From the NCBI GenBank assembly GCA_963931865.1, contig OZ007513.1, positions 2,957,914 to 3,021,913 on the forward strand: a DNA stretch of 64,000 nucleotides, in the 5' to 3' direction. The stretch's first letter is position 1, and each line of letters opens with the position of its first letter. Source of the DNA: Axinella damicornis (Eukaryota > Porifera > Demospongiae > Axinellida > Axinellidae). Below the pieces are notes generated by a model. The model did no database searches. It saw only the letters and a program-made list of their open reading frames with translations, and had not been told where the DNA came from. Both the position numbers and the translations under genes were made by a program. This document shows, piece by piece, positions 34,975-45,045 of this stretch.

Positions 34975-35778
34975 ATGGCCAGTAGATCGCTTGTACTGCC
35001 GGAGACGTTTTCGGGAGAAGGAAGCTGGGATGAGTGAATATCCCACTTCGAAAACGTTGCAGACGTGAATGCGTGGGACGGGGATGCCGCTAAGCTGAAA
35101 TGGCTGAAGGTCCGTTTGACCGGCCGGGCTCAGCGAGTGTTCCAGCAGTTCACGGAGGCGAGCCAGGGGACGTACAGCCATGCGAAGAAGGCGTTGCGGG
35201 AAAGATTTGATCCCGACAGCAAGCGTGAGCTATATGCCGTTGAGTTAAACACCCGGCGGAAGCGAAAGGGAGAAGGATGGGCAGACTTCGCCGAGGACCT
35301 GCGACGCCTCACCGACAAGGCGTATCCCGATCTGCAGGAGGAGGCAAGGGAGCGCCTTGCCTTGAATAGCTACCTCAGCCAACTGAGCGACCCCCAGGTG
35401 TCCTTCAGTGTAAAGCAACGTCGACCGAAGTCCGTCGACGAAGCGGTGACAGCCACGTTGGAAATGGAGAGTTACTCCAGGACTGGGCCCGGAAGGATAG
35501 CCCACGTCGGACTGGAGCAGGCGACAGTGGTGGCGACAGTCGATAGGAGCGACGTGTTGGTGGACAAGCTGTCCAACCTGTTGCAGCGAATCGAGCGGCT
35601 GGAAGCAGGGGCGCAGTCAGATGGTACCGAGTTCGGGAGCGGCCACCGGGGATCGAGTGAGCGATCAGCTGGCACCGGACTCGGGAGCGGCCACCGGAGA
35701 CTGCAGCAGAGTGCCGTGATATGCCGGAAGTGCGGCCTGGAAGGGCACTACGCCCGTGGATGCGCTGCACCTAGATGA
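34975..35778 (+). pseudogene. gag: Retrotransposon gag with CCHC zinc knuckle and one early stop
   Basis: The ATG at 34975 opens MASRSLVLPETFSGEGSWDE, then meets TGA at 35035-35037 where the related pattern (W.ISHFENV) suggests TGG. The frame then continues for 237 residues from 35065. Recognisable are LKWLKVRLTGRAQRVFQQF (capsid-like region), FDPDSKRELYAVELNTRRK, LNSYLSQLSDPQV, and near the C-terminus the nucleic-acid-binding knuckle CRKCGLEGHYARGC. It stops at 35778, immediately before the purine tract, so the element lacks pol. The single stop could be an inactivating mutation or a read-through codon; the rest of the frame is clean, suggesting a fairly recent loss. Confidence 0.85.
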
Positions 35779-35820
35779 TGATGCTGAATACGGGACGTAT
35801 TCCATCGAAGAGGGGAGCTG

Positions 35821-36723
35821 TGTAGCGAAGTTGATTAATAGTGAGGTAACGCGTGTTGAACCATCTGGTAGGACCATATTTGTACATGTGAGCTTTAGAG
35901 TGGTTTTGGTTTGTGCTTCATACTTATGCATTACGCTTGCTGTATTCACTGGTTTCCTTCGAGGGGCAACCGCACTCCTGGTAGCCGCGTTGCAACCGGT
36001 TGCAACTCGCTGGACGCGCTCATTCCAATTAACGTACATGTCACGTGAGGACCATGCTCAGTCGTTGATCGCGATGTCGAGTCAGCAAATTATGGCGTCC
36101 AACAGTAAGACAAGAGCTTATTACAGTGCTAACAACTGCACGGTGAGTTTTGGCATGTAAGCGTCAGTGAACGATAGCGATCACAGTTGTGTGGTCAGAA
36201 TCTTTGTGGGGCCTTCATAAGACTGTACTGGCAACCAACGTCCAAGAGAGCGATCGAGCAATGGCGGCCGACGGCATGACAAAAGCGCTTGTATCTCTGC
36301 CACCAAGGTGAGTTTCAGCACAATTATTTTGATTTTGTGTCACCGCATCATAGCGATCACGACGGTGTAGTCAGAATCTTTGTAGGCCATTCCGAAGTAG
36401 TCAAACGTTGATTAGAATAGATTACATTACGCGGCACAATTTTTCCTATACCAGGAGTGTAACATCTGTCATGTGCTCATTTAGCTGAATACTCTTGTTG
36501 TACCTGTCACCTGTGATATCATCTGTGCTGGTGGAGACATGTGGTTTTACCATGGGTTTTGTACTTCCTGTTTGTGTTTGTATTTAAGCAGCCGCTTTGC
36601 TGCCTTGTACTCATGCCTTCATATATTCACTGATAAGATATTCCGAGCTCACTGTGAGAGTTAACCCCATCGCACCGCTGCAACAACACCGCGCTCCGGC
36701 AAGCTGCGCGCCGAGCTGTTACA
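35821..36723 (+). repeat. 3' LTR, interrupted by a 503-bp repeat-family insertion
   Basis: The LTR breaks at ggtttccttc and resumes at atctgtcatg. The 5' LTR shows these joined. Confidence 0.9.
35961..36463 (+). mobile_element. GAGGGGCAACC family, copy 1 (in the 3' LTR)
   Basis: Starts gaggggcaaccgcactcctg and ends ataccaggagtgtaac; the inner 11 bp (cactcctggta/taccaggagtg) are inverted. Carries two ATG mini-exons, each followed by GTGAGT (near 36141 and 36307). Exact limits are set by the empty site in the other LTR. Confidence 0.8.
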
Positions 36724-37020
36724 AGTACACTGTATACAACAGTGCACTTCAAATTACTTCCCTAAAGTTACAATATAATAAGCGTTAGATTTTTTGTGTA
36801 CATGTATTTCATGTCAAAAATATAATAACAGGTTGTTGATGTCAAGAATATTCAAATAAATAAAGGGGGAAATTTTGTGAATAATTAGCTCAGGCCTAAT
36901 CACCACCTGGATGTTAGACTGGGATGTTAGTCTGCGATGTTAGTCAGACCAGCAAAAGTGCTTATGGGTTTTCATGAATATACTTAGCAGGACTGTGTAA
37001 TAACCAGGGCTATGTAATAT

Positions 37021-37192
37021 TTAGATACCACTTTGCAGTGCATTACGGGTTTTAGTGCACGAGGGCAATCTAGTTAACGGTCGAGGGCGAGATAATGCAC
37101 GAGCCGAAGGCGAGTGCATTATCCGCCCGAGACCGTTAACTAGATTGCCCGAGTGCACTAAAGCCCGTAATGCACTGCAAACTGGTATCTAA
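37021..37192. mobile_element. About 172-bp near-palindromic MITE
   Basis: ttagataccactttgcagtg..cattacgggttttagtgcac at the left pairs with the complementary arm ending gcaaactggtatctaa. Arms are about 70 bp, so the element is almost one large hairpin. Confidence 0.8.
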
Positions 37193-37257
37193 GCTACTTA
37201 GTGCAACTCACCGACCTGAGACAGCCTTTGATCTTTGAAAAGTGTGCACTATCTAGA

Positions 37258-38262
37258 TAATGCACACTTAAGGTAGGAAGCACGGCATCGGCGAAATCGC
37301 GCAATTTTGCTCATGAATAATTAATGAGATGACGTCACTTGCATACGGTTATTTAGAGTTATTCATCTGTTTACGTTTTCCCATGGCGGCAACCGGAATA
37401 AACAAGGGGGGCTTCTTTCTTTGATGCGGCTAGCGGCCCTTTCGAGTTTCAAATCGGTACTCTGATGTGGCCGTGCGGTACTTTGAAGATTTGTTTGAAC
37501 ACTCTTTTTTTTTTTCTTTTTTTTTTTTTTAAGTAAGAAGCTATTCTAGCTGATTGAATGTGGCGATGGGCTATCTGTGTGTGAATAGCTAGGTGGAGTG
37601 AGCAGGAATGTTTGTGGGTCTGCTGAAGTGGCCGAAGAACAGCCTGGAAAGTGAACAGCCTCCGACAGCTCCCTGGCCAAGGTACTCTAGAGAGTTGACC
37701 TTTCGGCATTACAGGCCCCACCCATTTTCGTGTTAGGGCGAATTTGGCTGGTTTGGTAGCTGGACTGGGCTGGTGAGAGGGAGTAGATGTGTGGCCAAAA
37801 CTCGGTAACCGAGAGGTGAACGTGGAAAAGCATCCCTATTTTTGCAGGGGGTAGGTTGACCTTTTGGAAACTGGCCTTGGCTTGAGTCGGTTTTAGTTGG
37901 TGTGCGTGGAATTTTTTTTGAAAGCCTAGGGTAGCCAAACCTCTGTTTTTGAGGGTGGCAGTGAGTTTTGGGCTGTAGCCTGCAAGTGAGGAGAGCAGGT
38001 GGTAAATCCATCCGTAGTTTTGGGGCCTGTTTTGTGTGTGTATTGATGATGGGGTCAGAGTGTGGGTGGGGCCTTGGAGAGGGTCCAAATTTTCAGTTTC
38101 GTAGAGGGCCTTAAAATTGAGTTTTAGGGCATTTTCAAGCAGAGGGAGCAGTTTGATGCAAAGTATTGCTGAAACTTGTGTACGCTTTGATGCTGCCCAT
38201 TTATCCATCAACTTGGTTTCGGAGATCGCGGTACCCATGTTTACTACCTTAAGTGTGCATTA
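37258..38262 (-). mobile_element. 1.0-kb element with perfect 19-bp inverted repeats and a 183-aa ORF
   Basis: taatgcacacttaaggtag (37258-37276) is the exact reverse complement of 38244-38262. Just inside the right repeat a minus-strand ORF starts (38238, MGTAISETKLMDKWAASKRT) and runs to 37687 without a stop. Its N-terminal 60 residues look like real protein; the C-terminal part is less clear. A second frame (37721-37449) is interrupted by a T-rich tract. The superfamily was not recognised. Confidence 0.65.
37687..38238 (-). CDS. Transposon ORF, function unknown
   Basis: A 183-codon minus-strand ORF beginning ten bases inside the right terminal inverted repeat of the 37258-38262 element. 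It starts MGTAISETKLMDKWAASKRT and continues QVSAILCIKLLPLLENALKL, both plausible helices, followed by a Thr/Pro/His-rich region and a basic C-terminus. There is no DDE, zinc-finger or HTH motif that I can name. The position relative to the terminal repeat suggests that it is, or derives from, the element's own protein. Confidence 0.4.
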   Translation of the reverse strand: MGTAISETKLMDKWAASKRTQVSAILCIKLLPLLENALKLNFKALYETENLDPLQGPTHTLTPSSIHTQNRPQNYGWIYHLLSSLAGYSPKLTATLKNRGLATLGFQKKFHAHQLKPTQAKASFQKVNLPPAKIGMLFHVHLSVTEFWPHIYSLSPAQSSYQTSQIRPNTKMGGACNAERSTL

Positions 38263-39430
38263 AGCGATTTAATGCTCCGTCATGTGATCGATTCTGAGGC
38301 GTCTGATTCGTTGAGGGTCATGTGAGTAGCACTAAGAATAGATAAGCACTGTGTGGCCATGGCTTCTATCCAAGGCTTCTGTGGGTTCTGTCAAGCATGG
38401 CTTCTGTCCACCATCGCCTTGTGACTTTGAAAGTTTGCATAGTGTATGCAGGTCTCCTTCAAACAGAAACTTTTAGCATATAATCGATAATCGTGATTAC
38501 AATGATCGTGATGTAGGAAAATCCACAATCGCTCAGCCCTACTATTGGCATCATAGCTACTGGGAGTTCAATAAGCAATTCTCCTTCGTTGAAATGAAGA
38601 TAAGCCCCAAATCTTGGATTTCATAAACGACAACGTTGGAGGACTACTGCAAGTGCATGCTTGTGCACTTGTACAAATGCTGCATGCATGTTACGATGTC
38701 AATAACAATTTCAATCAATGCACATATACTTATTAAATCATATGCCGAATGATTTAATAAGCATATGCACGTGTCACATGCAGACGGCTTGCTGCTCAGG
38801 TAGGTAACGTTGCCTGCACCCATACCTAACATCACAGATAACAGTTTGTACACGTAGTTCGACAGACTTACATACAGAAATAATATGTCCTCCCTATATA
38901 AAAGTGGTCACACCAGAGTAAATCAATGGGAGTACTTGATTCACACAAGGAGATCAGTCAAAGTCCCGCTATGCTGTGAATAAGTACTCCATCTGCAGAT
39001 ATCAGGCCCTAGCTTGCAGCTCAGGTGGCAGTCTGCAATCCTCTAGCATCGGTTGAGTATTGCTTTGGCTGTTTTCCCTTTCCCTATTCAGACGTACCTC
39101 ATACAGTAGATGAACAGACAGCACGTTGATGAATGCTGACACTTGCCATGCACGAATGCAGCTGCTGGTTCTCTAATCCGTCTTGTGCTCCAGCACAGAT
39201 TATCCACGCAGTTGTTTCCGTCTTAACCTCGGAGAGACTCCGCCGCTAACAGCCGCACTAAGACTGACTCGTCCATTACCGTTGTGTCGCAGCTGCTTCT
39301 GTTTAGCTTAGGGACATTCCGCTGCTAACAGCCACTGAATGTCAATGACTGAGTCACTGCCAAGTCATAAACTGGCCATGAATTTTTAAAGCTACCTGAC
39401 TCAAGTAACTATAAATAGTGTGTGCATTTG

Positions 39431-39507
39431 CTGCTGAACACCTACTGTGATCACAATCTGGACACCTACTGTGATCACAATCTGAACACCTACTATGATC
39501 ACAATCT
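39431..39507. repeat. 25-bp tandem repeat, 3 copies
   Basis: The unit is (g/t)gaacacctactgtgatcac + aatct, with one C-to-T-type change in the third copy. Confidence 0.9.
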
Positions 39508-39637
39508 GGACGGACTCATCCTTGCAAGGAACAAGGATGATAACAGCTTCCATCGAACAGCCATAAGACTGACCTGCAGCCATGGCAACCAAACACTGCA
39601 AATCAGCCAGTAACTGAAGACCCATAGTAACTAAACA

Positions 39638-39651
39638 GTCACCATGGTAAC
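39638..39651. promoter_or_regulatory. RFX X-box-like motif
   Basis: gtcaccatggtaac fits the X-box pattern GTHNYYATRRNAAC. Related half-sites (gccatggcaac, accatggtaac) lie within 80 bp on both sides. RFX sites mark ciliary genes in animals, but no such gene is visible next to it. Confidence 0.25.
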
Positions 39652-41143
39652 AAAACTGCAACCATGGTAACTGCACACTGGTCATGCTGAGGCTGTTCAG
39701 AATTTGCCACTTGTATGACAAAGGCTTGCACAATGAAGTGTGGACTCGTTGAAAGAGGCAAATGATTATCATAAAGGCATAAATTGAAGGACATTCCCTT
39801 AATTTCATCAAATGTGTCATCTAATAAACTTTGAAACTAGCTATAGGCTAGTAACATCCAGCTTACTACACCTCATGACATCAAACTGCAAAATGATCCC
39901 GCAAATCACTAATCATTGAACATAAATTAATTAACCCTCACCTCACAATGACCTCTTTGGACCTGTCCATGTAGACAGGAACTTATGATGTGGGAGACCT
40001 AGCTAGGAGATTCTTCCAAGAAATGAGATCCAGTGCCCATGATGAATCATGTCCTCCCAATCATCAATCAGGTCTCTGCAGGATTCAGAAGTGGTATTTC
40101 TCAGTACAGCAGTGGGCTGCATTCTTCTCAGCTGCAGGCCTGTTGCTGGCCTATCACATCGAAGCCTCATTCCCAGGCCTACCTCATTGTTTGTTTTTGG
40201 CTTGTGTCAACAATACATGGAAGCACGGAAGCAAAAGATTGGCGAAAAATAAGTTACTTGAACACACTCAGTATGTAGGTGCAGCTAGCTTACCATTGCT
40301 ACAGAACACAAAATGCTTTCAAAAGCCCACAGTCCATTCCACAAGTCTATTATTTTTCCAGTCCAGGAATTAGAGACACCCATTACAATAGTTTAGACCA
40401 CAAAAAAAGACAAGTAATTTCCAGGTCAATAGTGTGTGCACACACTACTGGGCTTCTTGGACTTGAAGCAGTAGGCAAACATGGGATTTTAGAATGGTTC
40501 TTTGAGATTTCATAAACTGCATGGTCCCAAGGAAGGCAAACATAAGTTCTGAAGAGTGACTGTGAAAGCCGGGTGGGGTTTGGTTAGGGCCAGGACAGGC
40601 TCATGTGATCTTAGCTGACTGCTCGGCCAACAGGTGAGAGGTACGTATGCTGCTACTAAACACTCACCTCCTCCATAATTGGAAGCTGCATGGCCAAAAC
40701 CATGCGTTGATCAATCCCACACACCATTTCCTGTTTTCTTTTCTTCCATGCGAATCATTTCTGTTTCTGTTCCTTGTTCCTACGTCATAGGAGCAAAGAG
40801 AAGGAATATGGTGAAGGGAATATGGATTTTGATTGGCAACCAAGTCAGCTTTCACAGTTATTCTAGAGCCTCCAATTATCTATTTAGCAAGCAGCTTTGA
40901 AGTTGACTTAGCACAACCCACTAGCTCTCATCAGAGCAACTGGTGGGTGTACCTTAAGGGCTTCTTGGAGTCTCAAATTTCCATGGGGAGGTCAGGACTC
41001 AGGTCAGGACACACTGGCCAGAACCACAGGTCAGAGAATGCAAGGAATACAGCGCACCAGGAATACGGCGCACGGAGTACGTTCCCAGCATTCACACCTA
41101 AAGGAACACAGAAAATACACTTTGAAAATTTCATACTCCATTC

Positions 41144-41655
41144 GAGGGGCAACCGCACTCCTGGTAGCCGCGATGCAACCGGTTGCAACTCGCTGGTCGC
41201 GCAAGCTACGTATTGAGCTCATTCCAATTAACGCACATGACACGTGAGGACCACGTTCGGTCGACTGAATCGGCAAAGGCGTCCAAAGGGAAGACAAGAA
41301 CTTATTACAGCTCTCACAACTTCGCCAGCACGGTGACTTTCGGCATATGAGCGTCAGTGAACGACAGCGATTACGGCTGTGTGGTCAGGATCTTCGTGGG
41401 GCCTTCGCAAGTCTGTACTGGCAACCAACGTCGAAGAGAGCGATCGAGCGATGGCGGCCGACGGCACTACAAAAGCGCTTGTATCTCCACCACCAAGGTG
41501 AGTTTCAGCACCAAAATTGTACGGTGAGGACAGTGGATGATAGCGATCACGACGGTGTAGTTAGAATCTTTGCAGGCCATTCGTAAGTAGTCAAACGTTA
41601 ATTATTTAGATTATTTATTTACGCGGCACAATTTTTCCCCTACCAGGAGTGTAAC
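41144..41655 (+). mobile_element. GAGGGGCAACC family, copy 2
   Basis: Full-length copy with the same ends as 35961-36463. It contains an ATG mini-exon reading MAADGTTKALVSPPP followed by a GTGAGT donor. Confidence 0.85.
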
Positions 41656-43088
41656 CATAGCCTATATATATGTTCCAGTCCTGGGATTAGCACATTTTCA
41701 GTCCTAGGAACACACACATAGGTCAGAGAATGCTCTCACCAAGACCCAGCCTGTTTCAGTCACAGAGAGGTAAATCATTCTATAATCTGTTAGTCTCGTA
41801 CCCAGATCTCAGGTCCCAGGTCCCAGTCCTCAATATGCACCACTAATGTCAGCAGGACTCTAAGCAAACAAAAGGGTTTCTAAGCCCTTGCCCACTTGTA
41901 CATGGAATGTCAGATCAAAAGCAATTAGTGCTGAGCAACAAATTAGTGCTGAGCGGTTACAGTCTCACATACTAGAGTTGTGAAGCAAAACAGGATGCTA
42001 TATTCAGTGGGACCCAGAGGACTTGGGGACGAGGACCTGGGACCCAGGGACCGAGGACCAGGGATCCCAGGATCTTAGCGGTTATGTGAGACAGAAATCT
42101 AACTACAACTGAAAAATCACAGTTACATCATTGCCTTGTCCGAGTAAGCAAGTCAGCTTTACACAAATCAGTAGACACTTCCAGCCGACAGCATTAAGGT
42201 AATTATAACAGAGGGGGTTTCCGGACAGTCTTTTAATTCCGGACACACACTTCATGCCCCTTGCAGTCGCTCCGTTAGCAGTTCTTCCAAATGATGGTAA
42301 GTGTGCATGCATACCCTACCTTCGAACTTTCCAACGCTGTGCAGTTGTTAGCAAAAACTGCTCCTAGAGAGTGAAAGCTGAGGCCCGTGTCCGGAAATCC
42401 CTTGCTGTCCGGAAACCCCCTCCATTACCTTACCCTCAAGCTTGTTTTTCCACTTCAGAAAATATAATCAGACATGAATCTAGCTATATAGCTCGTTCCC
42501 AGGCATTTGCATCCACAGCACTAGCACTAGCATGCACTGCACTTTGAACTCCTGAATTCCTTAATCGGGCCTGGAAAAAGGCTAAGTAATAATCTTATTG
42601 TGCAAAGCTGACTTGCATTCTCAAGGCGCCTAGGTAGTCTTGGCTTACTTCTCGACCTCCGGTTTGAATTTCTTGCCTGTGAGAGGCAAGAATTCGTTCT
42701 TTGCTGGCCTCGTTCCCAGGTTCCTCAGCTTCGTCGCAAACTGCAGCTGTAGAACAAAGAAACAATCACTGTAAACATGTAATTTACTAGACTCGTAGAT
42801 CTACCCTCCAACCCAGCGTTTGTCGCTTGCAGTCGACAAACGCATGTTTGTCGCTTGCAGTCGACAGAAGCCTGTCTACCCGTGAGGCATCCACAGTAGA
42901 CACAGTGCACCGTTCAGCTTAGCAACCGATATGTTTGGCCTCCACTTCGGCAGACACTGCGCGGCGAGACGCAACCACTTACCGGCGAGTCTTGGAGAAT
43001 TAATTCGCCTCAGCAGCTGAGCTATACAGCGTTGGCTTAGCTGTTGGCTGCTCGCGCTAGCTCGCGATCGCCCACACGTACGTACGTT
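41656..43088. other. No gene proven; MITE and short duplications
   Basis: 41690-42080 is rich in gggacccagg/cctgggacc motifs. A 28-bp direct repeat (gtttgtcgcttgcagtcgac) occurs at 42818 and 42846. cgttcccaggc half-sites lie at 42493 and 42709. Confidence 0.45.
42197..42431. mobile_element. 235-bp MITE
   Basis: aaggtaat..gagggggtttccggacag at the left and ctgtccggaaaccccctc..attacctt at the right are inverted. ttccggaca repeats occur inside. Confidence 0.8.
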
Positions 43089-43091
43089 GCA

Positions 43092-43131
43092 GTGACGTCG
43101 AAGTGACGTCGCAATTCGCTGCGCATGCGCA
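43092..43131. promoter_or_regulatory. CpG promoter-like block with two CRE-type and one NRF-1-type sites
   Basis: gtgacgtcg occurs twice (about 43092 and 43102), followed by tgcgcatgcgca at 43120-43131. The surroundings are unusually CpG-rich for this window. It may serve a gene on either strand; the minus-strand exon at 43220-43468 lies upstream of it, so it is not obviously that gene's promoter. Confidence 0.35.
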
Positions 43132-43219
43132 ATAGACCGCTCAAGCCTACGTAGTGATGTTCCTGAAAGACCAGCATTGCACCAGCATGCCAAGATGGGA
43201 TATGGAGACAAGGGAGTTC

Positions 43220-43468
43220 CTAAGGGGTCAATTCTTGTACTTCTGTTTCCAAGTTCTTGACCTTGTTGCGATGATCAATCTCTATGCAGAGGATGTAGCC
43301 ATGCAGGACAGTGATCAATGCCTTCCTCCAGTCATCAATCTTCATATCAGGACATCCTAGCCTGAAGCCTGCAGCTGACCGAACACAATCGTTAACTGTA
43401 CTCAAGATAAATAGTTTGACTTGCAGTTTGGTCTTCTCTGTGAAATTTAGCGGCAAGAGCTGAACTGA
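43220..43468 (-). CDS. Probable last exon, function unknown
   Basis: The minus-strand frame after an acceptor-like gttcagttcag reads LLPLNFTEKTKLQVKLFILS, TVNDCVRSAAGFRLGCPDMK, IDDWRKALITVLHGYILCIE, IDHRNKVKNLETEVQELTP, then stops. Composition, an amphipathic first half and a coiled-coil-like end look like genuine protein. The stop at 43220 falls 90 bp from the CpG block. No matching exon was found upstream (to 45 kb); the piggyBac-type MITE at 43501 lies just outside its acceptor, so the intron may hold it. The family was not recognised. Confidence 0.45.
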   Translation of the reverse strand, partial: SVQLLPLNFTEKTKLQVKLFILSTVNDCVRSAAGFRLGCPDMKIDDWRKALITVLHGYILCIEIDHRNKVKNLETEVQELTP

Positions 43469-43500
43469 ACTATAGGTGTGTTGTAAATCTTCACCTTTAA

Positions 43501-44009
43501 CCCATTAACCGATAAATTGTTTTTCTCCGGAGGTCTCTCTTAGCTAATAGATGCACTAAACCTACCATATTTCCCGTTGTCTCTGCTTTTCAGCCCGCAA
43601 ACTCCACACACATGACCATGCAGCAATCCTCTACACATTCGTGACTCTAACCACACCCACCCATCAAGGGGCATCCAATAGTCACGGTTCTCTGCCGACC
43701 ATCGTTCGTCTAGACCGAGAAAAACGCTTCACTGCCAGAAATGGGGGCCCTACTAGGCGAGAGGACTGTTTTCTCGGCCCATTTGTGCAAAGAAGGAGAG
43801 AAATGGCCCACCCAGCTCCAACCAAGGGCTTTTCAAGGCTAAGCCCAAAAGCGGCCATGCTAACTAGGCTCAGTGCTGAAACCCACCCACCTCCCCCTGT
43901 CCCGCCCTCTCTGCTGGCGCAGAGCCTAAGTCCCAAGGACATTGCCGGAAGTCTGACATCACTGATGAAAGTCTCATGCCGGATATATCCGGCTACATCG
44001 GGGAAAGGG
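43501..44009. mobile_element. 509-bp piggyBac-type MITE (TTAA target)
   Basis: Starts CCCATTAACCGAT and ends ATCGGGGAAAGGG, flanked on both sides by TTAA (43497-43500 and 44010-44013). CCC/GGG termini with TTAA are diagnostic of piggyBac. The right end carries the palindrome ccggatatatccgg. The 168-codon ORF across it is not transposase-like. Confidence 0.8.
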
Positions 44010-44360
44010 TTAATATTATTATTACAGATTGAGCCTGGCTTGGCCTCTCAGAGACCTTCTAGATACCACTGGACAATCAGTGCAGCGTATTGCATTGGTG
44101 AAGTCCTGGGGTCAATGATTGCTGGCCGGCTATGCTGGCCCTTCTGATGACATCACTGCCTACGTGTTCCTGATCCTGGCAACCCAAGCATCAAAGAGGA
44201 TAAACACAGGCACAATCACCTTGTCCCGTGGCTGTAGATAACCCTAGGTAAGGCTCTCTGTGTGACTAAATGAATGCCTAGAGTATTAGAGTATTACGTT
44301 GCAATAATCAGCGTATTAATATTGGGGGAACTGAGCCCCGGCAGTGAAAATAACCTAACC

Positions 44361-44361
<1 letters not shown>

Positions 44362-44401
<40 letters not shown>
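44362..44401. repeat. 40-bp poly(C) run
   Basis: An uninterrupted run of about 40 C, followed by caccccccaccc. Confidence 0.95.
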
Positions 44402-44593
44402 ACCCCCCACCCAGGGGGGAGGAGGGAGGAGATGGTGATCGAGTGACCCATTTCACTTCCATAAGTATTGGGGCTAGGGATACATTGTCGTCATGAACTC
44501 CCATATGGGAACTTAATTCAAACCTAGCCAATATACTACCTTAGCACAGGGTTTTTGCTTCCTTTGGTTGGTAAGGGGCTGGAGAAGCAAGCA

Positions 44594-44596
<3 letters not shown>

Positions 44597-44655
<59 letters not shown>
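44597..44655. repeat. (GT)n microsatellite
   Basis: About 29 GT units, with a degenerate tail to 44695. Confidence 0.95.
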
Positions 44656-44657
<2 letters not shown>

Positions 44658-44751
44658 ATGTGTGTGTGCGTGCACGTGTGTGTGTGTATGTGTGTTACTA
44701 AAGTAGCCTTTCTCAAAAATTATTTTAGTTCAGCAGTACTTGTAATAGCTG

Positions 44752-45045
44752 GTGAAGACAGGCTCCCTCAGTGACCTCATTTTCGACACCACTCCTAAAA
44801 CAAACATTGATTGCTTGCAATACTATATTGATCACAGAGACGGAGATGGATTTCCCTTAATTAAGATATCAGACAGCACACATTGTGCAAGGGGTTATCC
44901 TAGAATGGTCGATGGTGCTAATTGGTTCCCAACAACCGTAGAGAATGGTGATGTAATGAATACTGAAACAGTCCAGTCATTTAGAAATCTGACACTGCCA
45001 CAGCTGCATGGGACCATACCTCAAATTCAAAGCGGACTACGTTGA
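44752..45045 (+). CDS. Weak ORF, 97 residues, unknown
   Basis: The plus-strand frame includes DTTPKTNIDCLQYYIDHRDG and VDGANWFPTTVENGDVMNTE, which look protein-like. It ends IQSGLR-stop, while an overlapping frame continues (KFKADYVETEGHIQISVGSP). A frameshifted or spliced gene is possible; nothing supports a function. Confidence 0.25.
   Translation: MKTGSLSDLIFDTTPKTNIDCLQYYIDHRDGDGFPLIKISDSTHCARGYPRMVDGANWFPTTVENGDVMNTETVQSFRNLTLPQLHGTIPQIQSGLR

Larger units (their letters stand above)
33928..36723 (+). mobile_element. Gag-only LTR retrotransposon (Ty3/Gypsy type)
   Basis: LTRs at 33928-34923 and 35821-36723 start TGTAGCG and end GTTACA. Once one insertion is subtracted from each, both are 400 bp. 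A 4-bp target duplication agta lies at 33924-33927 and 36724-36727. The primer-binding region ctggcgtagtcggcagg follows the 5' LTR, and a purine tract gaagaggggagc precedes the 3' LTR. The internal part is only 897 bp and holds gag and nothing else: protease, reverse transcriptase, RNase H and integrase are absent. It must have depended on a relative for movement. Confidence 0.9.
32205..38541. mobile_element. hAT-like element with nested insertions
   Basis: The left end is tagggctgagcaattatgcg and the right end is caatcgctcagcccta. Flanking 8-mers ctgttggc (32197-32204) and ctattggc (38542-38549) match at 7 of 8, as expected for an old hAT target duplication. Both ends recur in the small hAT MITE at 59914-60274, and 36890-37000 and 38420-38541 match the interior of that MITE in reverse orientation. 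Inside lie a hAT transposase remnant, a Tc1-type MITE, an LTR element and two further inverted-repeat elements. Treating it as one element is an inference from the ends and flanks. Confidence 0.55.
38550..41143. other. No gene seen; several small repeats
   Basis: Contains an inverted repeat at 38717-38770 (about 21-bp arms around atgccga, aatcat..attaaata type), a 25-bp triplet repeat at 39431-39507, a cluster of ccatggtaac/ccatggcaac motifs at 39580-39670, and cattcccaggcc at 40170. ORFs at 39990-40373 and 40833-41216 lack support. Confidence 0.5.

Noticed and set aside
33928..36723. Endogenous retrovirus
   Set aside because: No pol or env sequence, 400-bp LTRs and a Gypsy-type gag; a non-autonomous LTR retrotransposon explains everything.
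43641..44147. 168-residue plus-strand ORF as a gene
   Set aside because: It lies across the piggyBac-type MITE and runs through its right end into flanking DNA; composition is not protein-like.
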